Shown here: in pieces, positions 1-7,423 of the stretch
How the letters are laid out: every line of letters starts with the position of its first letter
Position numbering within the stretch: the first letter of the stretch is position 1
DNA from: Longibacter salinarum
GTDB lineage: Bacteria; Bacteroidota; Rhodothermia; Rhodothermales; Salinibacteraceae
Direction of reading: 5' to 3'
DNA length: 39,358 nucleotides
NCBI RefSeq assembly: GCF_002554795.1
Contig: NZ_PDEQ01000013.1
Location: 1-39,358 of the forward strand
Notes under the pieces: generated by a model
Database searches by the model: none
Seen by the model: the letters and a program-made list of their open reading frames with translations, nothing else
Told to the model about the DNA's origin: nothing
Position numbers and translations under genes: made by a program

Positions 1-299
1 ATGGGGGAAAGGGGGATGAGGAGGAGCCGAGGTCTTGGTCAATGTTTGTGTCGGATGAGGGGGGACGTTGTCCCGTCTTTAGCGTGACTGAGGGCGCCAT
101 TTTGCTCGAGTCTTTTCTCGGGTCGGCGTAGTCCGTTTTCTTTCTATGAACCCCTTCGCATTTCGCCCTTCGCAGTTCGACTTCGCGCAGACCCCACGCG
201 AGTGGGGATAGACCCGATTTGAGGTATGGGGAATGGGGGAAAGGGGGATGAGGCGGAGCCGAGGTCCTGGTCAGTATTTGTGTCGGATGAGGTGAGACG
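1..299. repeat. Direct repeat pair of 67 bp in a gene-free region
   Basis: Positions 1-67 and 233-299 are two copies of one 67-bp sequence in the same orientation (both begin TGGGGGAAAGGGGGATGAGG within one base), offset by 232 bp, with roughly six to seven mismatches. Between them lie a hairpin with a GCGA loop at 192-207 (CCCCAC-GCGA-GTGGGG) and a run of TTCGC-rich words near 155-187. I see no convincing coding frame from 1 to about 820. The first copy touches the window edge, so the array may continue outside. Confidence 0.8.
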
Positions 300-526
300 T
301 GGATCGGAGTGAGAGGGCCGGTCCAGCTACATCGACAGGATCGGGAAGACGTCTGTGAGGGCTCCCACGAGCTCGTTTGATGGGTCTTAGATGATCGAAA
401 TTTTTCGGGTCGCGAGTCGCCTGAAGGTTAGACGAACGAGTGTCGGCCGAAGGGCGAAGACCTGCAACGTTGCCTGATGGGCGTCGTGCGAAAAAGTGAC
501 GCCGGACAACGGACGTTTCGCGCTAG

Positions 527-733
527 GTTGATAACCTGTTCGGCGGACGGGTCGCGAAAAGCAAGGCCCGTTGCGCATGCCTTGTTCATAGGTGTCGCGG
601 TGATCCTTTCTCGATGATGCAGGAGCTACGGTGCGCAAGATCAACCAAGCCGTGTACTGCGAGCGTCGAGAGGGCCGACCCTCGGGAGGTCCGTACCGTG
701 GGATTGCCGAAGGCTGTCCGTCAAACAGGTTCT
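527..733 (+). repeat. Element copy 1: ~207-bp sequence with terminal inverted repeats
   Basis: The left end (GTTGATAACCTGTTCGGCGG, from 527) is nearly inverted with respect to the right end (TCCGTCAAACAGGTTCT, to 733); the inner 16 bases match at 14 positions after reverse complementing. The right-hand ~100 bp (631-733) and the left ~30 bp are strongly similar to 13479-13688, with almost the same total length (207 against 210 bp). The right half can form a short stem GGGCC/GGTCC around 673-691. No transposase is encoded. It lies just upstream of the AhpD-like gene at 822. It could be a MITE or a mobile structured RNA; target-site duplications are not clear. Confidence 0.7.
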
Positions 734-821
734 GATGGTGTCATACCTGCCGGGGGGCCGTGTGTCCCGTCCGGCGTCTCGGCATGATCGTACGTCCATT
801 CACCAGGTATCACGGACTGAC

Positions 822-1235
822 ATGCCAAGCCAACGCTCACGCCGAGAGATCGAGAAGGAAATGAAGGAAGATCTCGGTCTCGTCCCGTCCTTTTTCGACC
901 GCATCCCGGACAAGTATCTGGACCGGGAGTGGACCCTGTTCAAAGACTTCGAGCTGGGTGAGACGCTCATCCCGCAGAAGTACAAACAACTCATGGGAGT
1001 CGCGCTGCATTCCGAGACGAAGTGCACGTACTGCACGCTGTATCATACCGAGGCCGCCAAGCTCTTCGGAGCCACGGATGAGGAGATTCAGGAGGCCGTA
1101 CACTATGCCAAGAGTTCGCTCGGATGGAGTGCTTACCTGAACGGTATGCGCATCGATTTTGATGAGTTCGAACGCGAACTCGAGCAGATCGCGAAGCACG
1201 TCGAGAAAACGTCTCAAGAGCCCGCCCACGTCTAA
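822..1235 (+). CDS. AhpD-like / carboxymuconolactone decarboxylase family protein
   Basis: A 137-residue all-helical protein of the CMD/AhpD superfamily. AhpD members act as thiol-dependent peroxidase adaptors; the sequence cannot say what this one reduces. The family signature C-x2-C-x3-H is intact (Cys68, Cys71, His75 in KCTYCTLYHTEAAKLFG), followed by the usual GATDEEIQEAVHYA helix. The start is placed at ATG 822 (MPSQRSRREIEKEM) because the frame extending back to 735 has low-complexity, non-conserved-looking sequence and begins inside the right edge of the repeat element. A small hypothetical gene starts 2 bp after its stop, so the two are probably cotranscribed. The promoter may lie in or beside the repeat element. 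Confidence 0.88.
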   Translation: MPSQRSRREIEKEMKEDLGLVPSFFDRIPDKYLDREWTLFKDFELGETLIPQKYKQLMGVALHSETKCTYCTLYHTEAAKLFGATDEEIQEAVHYAKSSLGWSAYLNGMRIDFDEFERELEQIAKHVEKTSQEPAHV

Positions 1236-1237
1236 GG

Positions 1238-1432
1238 ATGCAACTCGAACGAGTCCGACCGACCGTATTCTGTGTAACCCTTCACGCCTACGAGCTGAGT
1301 ACGCTCATCGCGGCGGCGCGATGGGCGGCGGACGGAGGCGAGGGAGAGTTACCAGAAGATGCTCGCAAGCAGCTTCGCGACCTGCTCGACAGCTACGACC
1401 GCCAATTAACGGCCGAGCAATCTGTCGAGTAG
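1238..1432 (+). CDS. Small acidic hypothetical protein (64 aa)
   Basis: This short frame starts 2 bp after the AhpD-like gene and encodes a helical protein with an acidic centre (AARWAADGGEGELPEDARKQ). I do not recognise a family. The segment GELPEDARKQL resembles EELPEEARRSV in the next gene (1864-2448), so the two may share a short motif. The tight spacing suggests translational coupling with the AhpD-like gene. No signal peptide or membrane segment is visible. The main doubt is its small size; the coupling and sensible composition argue that it is real. Confidence 0.6.
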   Translation: MQLERVRPTVFCVTLHAYELSTLIAAARWAADGGEGELPEDARKQLRDLLDSYDRQLTAEQSVE

Positions 1433-1863
1433 ATGCGCCACACGTTCATTCCCAGATGTGATTCTGCGTCCCGGCTGAGAACACGGTCGGGACGCGTTAT
1501 GTTTGGACGGCTCCAATGGAGGTCGGTAGCTTCTCGCCCGTCTCGATTACGTCCAGCCGCGCGTCTACATGATTGCTCGCACTGCAGGTTCGAACCGGTC
1601 CATATCGCCGCCCTCTCTTCGCTCATTTTGGATATCGATTGATCTGCCGAACAGGTTATCAAGGTCGTAACCTGTTGACGGCAAGATGGCTTCCACTCCT
1701 CGAATCCATCGGTCGGGACTTCCGTAAGCGCGGTTGAGAGGTGATCGCCAGAACGCATGCCGTTCTTGCATCCGATTCCGTGCTTCGGTTCGTGAGCAAC
1801 TGTTGTTTGCCGATGTCGGATCGAAGCACCGCACGTACTCTTTCGAGTTGATCCACGCCAGCT
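1433..1863. other. Intergenic region, 431 bp, with a repeat-element junction
   Basis: No convincing gene on either strand. The only clear structure is the inverted repeat at 1638-1685, annotated separately. Frames that stay open across this stretch have composition typical of antisense shadows. Confidence 0.6.
1638..1685. repeat. Inverted repeat made of two abutting element ends
   Basis: The sequence reads CTGCCGAACAGGTTATCAA, a short spacer, then GTAACCTGTTGACGGCA. The two arms pair over about 14 bp with a small bulge and a loop of about 9 nt. Read on the - strand, the first arm matches the left end of the 207-bp element at 527 almost exactly (TTGATAACCTGTTCGGC), and the second resembles its right end with one base missing. 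It could be a right-left end junction, an internally deleted copy, or a hairpin terminator; there is no T-run after it. Confidence 0.65.
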
Positions 1864-2448
1864 ATGCCACAACAATCCCCTCCACCGCTCAGTCACGAGG
1901 AAGAGACGGTGATCGCGTTTTCGCAACTTCTGGAGGAGGAAGAACTACCGGAGGAGGCACGCAGGAGCGTTCCTGTTCCTGCGCCATCAACCGATGATGT
2001 CGTATCTCGCGGAATCGATGAACTTAGCGCCGAAATCTGGGATTGGGCCGAACAGCATCCAGGAGTCGACGATGCGCTCGCGCGACGAATCTCTGCCATG
2101 GAGCCGGGAGGTGAGGATCGCTCGGGTTCCGTTGCGGGCACGGACGTCGGCGGGGTCTCGCTGTCGGGAGATTCTCCCGGGGACGAATCGGGCAACGAGG
2201 CCACGGGTGCCCAACGACCGAACGTCGCCGAGCCGGGAACGAGTGAGGTCGGCGCCGACGAGTACCGCCGCCCCGGTCCGGGACGGCGGCGGTCCAACGG
2301 GGGACGCACCGGCATGACCGGCGATCGACCTGGATCCCCTCGGGATGCCGCAGCGTCCGATCTCGAGGACCCGGAAGGGCTGTATGTGCTCCGCAATGCT
2401 GTTAATCTGGCGCGGGACCTCGCGCGGGGCATGCGTGACCGGCTGTAA
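1864..2448 (+). CDS. Hypothetical protein with acidic, low-complexity middle (194 aa)
   Basis: Residues 8-35 (PLSHEEETVIAFSQLLEEEE) and 45-75 (DELSAEIWDWAEQHPGVDDA) look like structured helices. Residues 80-165 are rich in Gly, Ser, Pro, Asp and Arg and probably disordered. The C-terminus (LYVLRNAVNLARDLARGMRD) is again helical. No family is recognised, and there is no signal peptide or transmembrane segment. A long frame also exists on the opposite strand, but its translation is Arg/Ser/Pro-rich as expected for a shadow in GC-rich DNA. The product could be a scaffold or a protein-interaction partner, but nothing in the sequence proves it. Confidence 0.6.
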   Translation: MPQQSPPPLSHEEETVIAFSQLLEEEELPEEARRSVPVPAPSTDDVVSRGIDELSAEIWDWAEQHPGVDDALARRISAMEPGGEDRSGSVAGTDVGGVSLSGDSPGDESGNEATGAQRPNVAEPGTSEVGADEYRRPGPGRRRSNGGRTGMTGDRPGSPRDAAASDLEDPEGLYVLRNAVNLARDLARGMRDRL

Positions 2449-2570
2449 GCGTAGGGTTCAACCCATGTAGGCGGCGCACCTTGAATCCAGACTTTTTTTG
2501 ATCGAAGATGTGCAGGGCAGTCCGGCGCTTCGTACAATAGGAGACCATTTTTCCAATCTCCCGCTATTCG

Positions 2571-2981
2571 ATGATTGCTGTGCCTCATATTCGTCCCGCC
2601 GTTGTTCTCCTGTTGCTGATTCCGGGTCTTCTTGCCGTAACCGGCTGCTCCTCGTCGCCCGATGTACCGGAAGGAAAATGGACCGGCGCGCTCACCCCGA
2701 TGAACCATCCGGAGATGCAGACGTCGGTGGCGTACAACGTGGCCACGCAGGACGGCGGGCTCATGATTGACGTGATCGGTCCGAATGGGAACGTGGTCCG
2801 CGCACAGCAACCCGAGCTGCAGGGCGACACGCTTGCTTTTCGCTTTCCCGAGCCGGAGGAGAACGTGATGCTGACGTGCCGATTGGGACGCACGGAAGAG
2901 ATTCCCGACGGATTTGCCGGCCGATGCACGGATGAAAACGGCCAGTGGGCTCGCTTCACGATGAGGCCACCTGCGACGTAG
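2571..2981 (+). CDS. Putative lipoprotein (136 aa)
   Basis: The N-terminus has an Arg at position 8, a hydrophobic stretch VVLLLLIPGLLAV, and a lipobox ending VTGC with Cys26, so the mature protein should be lipid-anchored. The mature part (residues 27-136) is predicted beta-rich: GKWTGALTPMN, then alternating strands (LAFRFPEPEENVMLTCRLGR), and two further cysteines at about 104 and 120 that could form a disulfide. This layout, with an early W-x-G, recalls small periplasmic beta-barrel lipoproteins that start GxWxG, but I cannot assign a function. It is a monocistronic-looking gene with gaps of more than 120 bp on both sides. Confidence 0.8.
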   Translation: MIAVPHIRPAVVLLLLIPGLLAVTGCSSSPDVPEGKWTGALTPMNHPEMQTSVAYNVATQDGGLMIDVIGPNGNVVRAQQPELQGDTLAFRFPEPEENVMLTCRLGRTEEIPDGFAGRCTDENGQWARFTMRPPAT

Positions 2982-3163
2982 CGTCAGGTTTGGCGGGACT
3001 GATTCGGTACATGACGCGTCTCCGATGCGCATCCATCAGCCCGTGCGAAGGGCGTCGACGTTTCGAGCACGGGAGGTGGAGGGCAATCAAATTCGGTACG
3101 GTGACCGCGTAGGAATTCCGACACATGCTTCGTTGTCCGACGGAAAAGAACATCCCCGCGCAC

Positions 3164-3670
3164 ATGTCTGATCGTGCCGTTTCCATTGAGCCTGTCACCC
3201 TGGAGCACGCAGACGCAGTCCAGTTCCTGGCATCGCATCCCGACGTCGTCGCGACCACCAATTTGCCCGATCCCTATCCGGAGAACGGGGCGCGAACCTG
3301 GATTTCGCACATCCGTCCGCGTCATGAGGCCGGCGACGAATATGCCTTCGTCATCAAAGACGGAGATACGGTCGTGGGCGTCGCGGGGCTGGTGAACGTG
3401 ACGGACACGGAAGCCGAGATTGGCTACTGGATTGGTCGCCCGTTCTGGGGACGGGGCTATGCGACGGAAGGGGTTCGGCAGATCATCCAGTGGGTCATTC
3501 AGCATGTCGGAATCCGGCGGTTCTACGCGCGCCCGCTCGCTGATAATCCGGCCTCACGACGTGTCCTTCAGAAGCTCGGGTTCAGCGAGGGAGACGAGGA
3601 AGTGCACGAACATCCGAAGTGGGGAGAGGACGACCTGGTCGTTCGCTACACCCTGCAGGTAGAAGAATGA
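3164..3670 (+). CDS. GNAT-family N-acetyltransferase (RimJ/RimL type)
   Basis: A 168-residue acetyltransferase-like protein that should use acetyl-CoA to acetylate an amine; the substrate is unknown. The acetyl-CoA binding motif A is visible as GYWIGRPFWGRGYATEG, and the RimJ/RimL-type tail (NPASRRVLQKLGF followed by GxxE-like residues) is present. The start is chosen at ATG 3164 (MSDRAVSIEPVTLEHADAVQ), which begins directly with the first beta strand of the fold; an upstream ATG at 3125 would add 13 residues of poor quality. It stands alone, followed by a palindrome at 3730-3753. Confidence 0.9.
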   Translation: MSDRAVSIEPVTLEHADAVQFLASHPDVVATTNLPDPYPENGARTWISHIRPRHEAGDEYAFVIKDGDTVVGVAGLVNVTDTEAEIGYWIGRPFWGRGYATEGVRQIIQWVIQHVGIRRFYARPLADNPASRRVLQKLGFSEGDEEVHEHPKWGEDDLVVRYTLQVEE

Positions 3671-3729
3671 CAAACGGGTGGGTGATTTCGTACCGATATG
3701 CGTCTACAGGTCCCTGTGGCGATTCGGCC

Positions 3730-3753
3730 AGCATGTAAGAAAAGATACATGCT
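3730..3753. promoter_or_regulatory. Perfect 8-bp inverted repeat (hairpin or operator)
   Basis: AGCATGTA, eight A/G-rich bases (AGAAAAGA), then TACATGCT form a perfect 8+8 inverted repeat, followed by TTCG. It lies 60 bp after the acetyltransferase stop and 135 bp before the next start. The poor T-run makes it a weak intrinsic terminator; an operator for the downstream gene is equally possible. Confidence 0.5.
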
Positions 3754-3888
3754 TTCGCCGTACATAGCGCAGCAGCCGGCCCTGTTATCGGCTCGTTTCT
3801 TTTATGAAATCACCATCGTTCATGGCAGGAATGTTGATCCATGAGTCTGCATAGATCCGTTTTATGCTTTTCTTCGTCATTCCTGCAT

Positions 3889-4263
3889 ATGTCTGGCTCA
3901 CCGGCTTCGTCCTCCACTGACGCGCAGCAGAAGTCGTTCTTCACCGATGGCTGGCGATCGTACGTTCCGCCTGTGCTGCGGTCGACGGACGGGTTGCTCC
4001 GGTATTACGTTGTGGTGCTACCCATCGTGATGCCGGCCGCCGTCCTCCTTATGATTGGTGGCAAGTACGCTGTGTACGGCGCGTATGTGACGGTGGGCCT
4101 GTTTGTCCTCATTTCCAGTGCCTACACCGTCTGGTTGATCCGTAAGCTAAAAACCGACGATCGAGACACAGGTGCACGAGAGTCGGCGCACGGCCAGCGG
4201 AGCGATCGTCCCGGGCAACCGTCGTCCCGAGAGTCCGGTGGTGAGTCTCGGGTACGGCGGTAG
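3889..4263 (+). CDS. Small membrane protein with two TM helices (124 aa)
   Basis: Residues about 36-56 (YYVVVLPIVMPAAVLLMIGG) and 62-83 (VTVGLFVLISSAYTVWLI) are two hydrophobic helices joined by a very short loop, which makes an integral hairpin in the inner membrane. The N-terminal 35 residues are soluble, and the C-terminal 40 residues are charged and disordered (Arg, Ser, Asp). The start is taken at ATG 3889 (MSGSPASSSTDAQQ) rather than ATG 3841, which would add residues unlike the rest. No family is recognised. It converges with the - strand gene at 4383-4739. Confidence 0.65.
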   Translation: MSGSPASSSTDAQQKSFFTDGWRSYVPPVLRSTDGLLRYYVVVLPIVMPAAVLLMIGGKYAVYGAYVTVGLFVLISSAYTVWLIRKLKTDDRDTGARESAHGQRSDRPGQPSSRESGGESRVRR

Positions 4264-4304
4264 CTTTCGTGCTGCGTGTCCGCTGTGCTTGGCGACCGGA
4301 GCGG

Positions 4305-4355
4305 CGGAGAAGACCAGATGGTGCCCTGACGCGACATCATGTCGCGGCTTCTCCG
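4305..4355. terminator. Nested hairpin between convergent genes
   Basis: An outer stem CGGAGAAG (4305-4312) pairs with CTTCTCCG (4348-4355), and inside it is a near-perfect palindrome GCGACAT-C-ATGTCGC (4331-4345). It lies in the 119-bp gap between two converging genes, where a bidirectional terminator is expected. There is no clear T-tract on either side, so the terminator call rests on position and structure only. Confidence 0.45.
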
Positions 4356-4382
4356 GAGATACTCAATATCAGCTAGCCGGAC

Positions 4383-4739
4383 CTAGTCGATGTTGGTTTT
4401 GACCTTGATACCGCTTCGTTTGAGCTGTTTCTGTAGGTCTTCCGCAATTTTCTTTTCCACGGTCCCGGAAAAGATTTTGCTGAACAGCCAGGTCATGATT
4501 CCCTGCTTGCGTGCAGCCCGGCTCGTATCCTTAAGGTCGATCTTGATCCGGTTCGGTCCGCTCGGCGTCACGTCCGCATCAATATCACTGGCGTTCAGGC
4601 TCTCCTTCAATCGTTTCGCGATCTCGTTGCGAACGCGCCCGCTGATGTCAACGCCCATCGATTGCCCGGCCGACACGGACACATGACCGGAGTGACGGTT
4701 TGCGATCTCTTTGATGTTGCGGATGGTAAGTTCAATCAT
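4383..4739 (-). CDS. Hypothetical protein (118 aa), alternating beta/alpha
   Basis: A soluble, Lys/Asp-rich protein beginning MIELTIRNIKEIANRHSGH. It appears to contain two related alpha/beta halves: strand VSVSAGQSMGVDISG followed by a long helix (VRNEIAKRLKESLNA), then strand NRIKIDLKDT and a second helix (KKIAEDLQKQLKRSG). Its lower Arg and higher Lys content sets it slightly apart from its neighbours. No signal peptide is seen. I do not recognise the family; the composition and clean ends make it very likely to be a real gene. It converges with the small membrane protein gene. Confidence 0.75.
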   Translation of the reverse strand: MIELTIRNIKEIANRHSGHVSVSAGQSMGVDISGRVRNEIAKRLKESLNASDIDADVTPSGPNRIKIDLKDTSRAARKQGIMTWLFSKIFSGTVEKKIAEDLQKQLKRSGIKVKTNID

Positions 4740-5139
4740 GCGAACGTGCGGCAGGAAGAGTCGGAATCAGGAACGTTCGTATCACGCACGGGCAAGCAAT
4801 GCGTTCGCTGGATCCCGAAGTAATTTTTATTTTGACGCCGGATTCGCGGGGCCGATCCGTTTACGCGCCGATCACTTTAGAACGGGCAGAGGGAAACGAC
4901 TTCGCGGGGCCGGAATCTCGATGGGAGGAATGGCAGCGTCCAATGCATCCAGAAGTTAGCTGGCGGTTATCCAGATATCCCGGATTTGACCTGTTTGGCC
5001 GATTTGTTACCGTTGGTCGGAGAACGCATGTATGCAGCCGACGTGTATCGGATACCGGTAGTTCACGCTAGGTCTGCCCCACGAGAGGAGATTTGCGCGT
5101 CGATCGGATGCCCTGCTCTCACTCTAGCCTGACTGTGAA
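4740..5139. other. Intergenic region, 400 bp, with a solo element end
   Basis: A + strand frame from 4799 to 5071 (90 codons) stays open, but its last third runs through the repeat-element end at 4986-5010 and it has no recognisable family, so I do not call it. Otherwise I see no gene or RNA here. Confidence 0.5.
4986..5010 (+). repeat. Solo left end of the 207-bp element
   Basis: TTGACCTGTTTGGCCGATTTGT closely matches the left end of element copy 2 at 13482-13503 (GACCTGTTTGGCGGATCTGT). No matching right end occurs within the next 250 bp, so this is a solo or truncated copy, or an independent binding site built on the same sequence. Confidence 0.5.
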
Positions 5140-5499
5140 ATGCCTCGATCCACGACGCGACAAGCGATTACATTTACGGGTCTGATCGAAGGATCGGACG
5201 ATCATCAGTGGCTCATTACTGATGCCATCCGAGATGTCGATACCGGCGGTCGGGGCGGCGTGCCCCTGCATCGATGGACGGTGAGCACGGAGGCCCGGGG
5301 AAGCCAGCCTACCTATTACGTCGCGCGGGCTCATGGAGCACGCTGGCATGCGTTCGCGCCGTCGCCGCACATGCTTGCCCAGGCTATTCGCGTCGGTTTT
5401 CCGCGTGCCATTCGTCGCCAGGTTCGTTCTCGCGCAACCACACCGGAACCGCCGTCGGGGGACGGAGGAGCATCGGGAGCGCCGCCCGACGTACTGTAG
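5140..5499 (+). CDS. Hypothetical protein (119 aa)
   Basis: The first 95 residues have a beta-strand-rich look (ITFTGLIEGSDDHQWLITDA, PTYYVARAHGARWHAFAPSP) and the tail after residue 96 is Pro/Gly/Ser-rich and probably disordered. There is no signal peptide or TM segment. An overlapping frame on the - strand (5119-5571) is of similar length but Arg/Ser-rich, so I favour the + frame. No family is recognised. It precedes ktrB by 230 bp in the same direction, but the gap does not suggest an operon. Confidence 0.45.
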   Translation: MPRSTTRQAITFTGLIEGSDDHQWLITDAIRDVDTGGRGGVPLHRWTVSTEARGSQPTYYVARAHGARWHAFAPSPHMLAQAIRVGFPRAIRRQVRSRATTPEPPSGDGGASGAPPDVL

Positions 5500-5728
5500 A
5501 GCCCGCCTTGGTGATGAATATGGGACAAGCCCGGCCGGCCATAGCTCGCCGGGCACGCGACTGAGCAGCACGGCGGATCACTTCCCACGGGGCCGTACAT
5601 TTGGGTCGTCGAGGTAATGGACGGTAGCCTGGTGGATCGCGGCATGCGGAAACGTTTCGGATGCGAAACGTTGGATGCGTCGGATTTTGTCCTCTGGATT
5701 CATTCCCCGCCCGCTCTCCGACAACAGC

Positions 5729-7306
5729 ATGTCCGACGCCCCACTGGAAGAGGATGCCGATACGCCGCATTTCAGCTCCGGCGAGGCGTCCCCGGAGGAC
5801 GAAAGTCCATCGTCATCGTCAAAGGGTGATGGAAAATCCGTCTGGGGGCTGGATTCTGCACCGGCAGCAACGACATCATTTGACCGGTCGGTCCCGGAGT
5901 CGGACCGGCAGCGCGATTGGAAGAAAAAGATTCGCGACCGATGGCGCGCGGTCACACCGCCCCAGCTCTTCGTCGGCTCGTTCCTCTTGCTGATTTTTCT
6001 CGGGGCTGCGGGCTTTATGTATCTCCCGGGACTCTACACCGGGCCCGGTCTCTCGTGGCTCGATGCGATCTTTACGGCGACGAGTGCCGTCTGCGTCACC
6101 GGCCTCATCGTGGTTGACACGGCGACCTACTTCACGACGTGGGGCCAGGCGTACATTCTGCTGCTCATCCAGCTGGGTGGGTTGGGGATCATTTCTTTTA
6201 CGTCGATTATCATCGTTGCACTCGGACAACGGCTGTCGCTTCGCCACGAAACGCTCGCGACCGGCCCGTCGAGTATCGTTCGCTCCATCGACTATCGCGA
6301 TCTAACCCGCGCGGTCTTCCGGTTTACGTTCGGGATCGAAGCCATTGGCGCGCTTGGCCTCTACGCCGCCTGGGTCCCGGAGCTTGGCTGGGGCGGAGCC
6401 CTGTGGCCGTCGATCTTTCACTCCATCAGTGCCTTCTGCAACGCCGGATTTTCGACGTTCACCACGTCCCTGATGGGCTTTCAACTGAACGTCCCGCTGA
6501 TCCTCGTCGTGTCTCTCCTGATCGTCGTGGGGGGGATCGGCTTCTTGACGCTGGAGGAACTGTATCTATGGAAACGAGGAAAACGTCCTGAGGGCGGTCG
6601 GTTTCGCCTCTCGATTCATTCGCAGATTGTCCTCGGCACGTCCCTCGTGCTCATCGTCGGAGGCTGGATTCTGTTTACCTTTTTCGAGTGGAATAACACG
6701 CTGGCAAACATGCCGTCGTGGGCCCGCGTCACGAACGGTCTCTTCGCAAGCGTAACGACGCGAACAGCCGGGTTCAACACCATCGACTACAGCGACGCCC
6801 GGGCACACACCAACTTTCTGACGATTATTTTCATGGCGATTGGTGGATCGCCGGGGTCGACAGCCGGAGGACTGAAGACCACGACGTTCGCCGTGCTTTT
6901 CCTGGTTGCCTGGGCGCGCCTGCGAGGACACATGACGGTCAGTGTGTCGAACCGGTCCATTCCTTCGGAAACCGTCCAGAAGGCCGTTGGGATGTTTGTG
7001 ATTGGGTTGGCCGTGCTGGCCCTGAGCATTTTTATGCTTACCATCTTTGAAATGAAAGGGGTGGGAGAAGACGTGTCTCACGGTACGTTCCTCGCCGTGA
7101 TGTTTGAAGCCGTGAGCGCCTTCAATACCGTCGGCTTGTCGATGGGTGTGACGGATGCACTGACCACTCCGGGCCGGTGGACGACCATTGTGCTCATGTT
7201 CATTGGACGTGTGGGCCCCCTCACGCTGGCTGCTGCAATGGCGCGACCGCGGAAGACGATCGTCGGCAACTTCCGATACGCCCACGAGGACGTGGCGATT
7301 GGTTAA
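5729..7306 (+). CDS. ktrB: K+ uptake channel subunit, KtrB/TrkH family
   Basis: A membrane subunit that conducts K+ (often with Na+ coupling) into the cell when gated by a cytosolic RCK protein. After an acidic, Ser-rich cytosolic N-terminus (residues 1-70) come about eight TM helices and four pore loops, with the family's filter sequences visible in order: AVCVTGL, SAFCNAGFS, TTRTAGFNT and FNTVGLSMG. The Thr-Val-Gly-Leu-Ser and NAGF forms fit KtrB better than TrkH. The start is at ATG 5729 (MSDAPLEEDA); an ATG at 5675 is possible but adds atypical residues. Length 525 is longer than usual because of the N-terminal extension. The partner gene ktrA follows after 117 bp. Confidence 0.93.
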   Translation: MSDAPLEEDADTPHFSSGEASPEDESPSSSSKGDGKSVWGLDSAPAATTSFDRSVPESDRQRDWKKKIRDRWRAVTPPQLFVGSFLLLIFLGAAGFMYLPGLYTGPGLSWLDAIFTATSAVCVTGLIVVDTATYFTTWGQAYILLLIQLGGLGIISFTSIIIVALGQRLSLRHETLATGPSSIVRSIDYRDLTRAVFRFTFGIEAIGALGLYAAWVPELGWGGALWPSIFHSISAFCNAGFSTFTTSLMGFQLNVPLILVVSLLIVVGGIGFLTLEELYLWKRGKRPEGGRFRLSIHSQIVLGTSLVLIVGGWILFTFFEWNNTLANMPSWARVTNGLFASVTTRTAGFNTIDYSDARAHTNFLTIIFMAIGGSPGSTAGGLKTTTFAVLFLVAWARLRGHMTVSVSNRSIPSETVQKAVGMFVIGLAVLALSIFMLTIFEMKGVGEDVSHGTFLAVMFEAVSAFNTVGLSMGVTDALTTPGRWTTIVLMFIGRVGPLTLAAAMARPRKTIVGNFRYAHEDVAIG

Positions 7307-7380
7307 GCTGGCAGGCTCACCTGTATCGACTGGACGCACGGCCCTGCGCGTAAGCCCGATACCCATCGAGGGCACCTTTT

Positions 7381-7394
7381 TAGTATCGACACTA
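7381..7394. promoter_or_regulatory. Near-palindrome upstream of ktrA
   Basis: TAGTATCGACACTA reads the same on both strands at 12 of 14 positions and lies 30 bp before the ktrA start, in an AT-rich stretch. It could be an operator or part of a promoter. There is no experimental or family evidence in the sequence. Confidence 0.3.
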
Positions 7395-7423
7395 ATATTT
7401 CTACGACCGCACACCATTCTCTC

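Noticed and set aside
387-644. 85-codon - strand frame
   Set aside because: Overlaps the element left half, is basic and Ser/Arg-rich, and is not preserved in copy 2.
1893-3032. Long frame on the - strand (379 codons) over the hypothetical and lipoprotein genes
   Set aside because: Arg/Ser/Pro-rich with no motif, while the + strand holds a lipoprotein with signal and lipobox; typical antisense shadow in GC-rich DNA.
4799-5071. 90-codon + strand frame
   Set aside because: Last third lies over a repeat-element end and no family or signal is visible; left uncalled.
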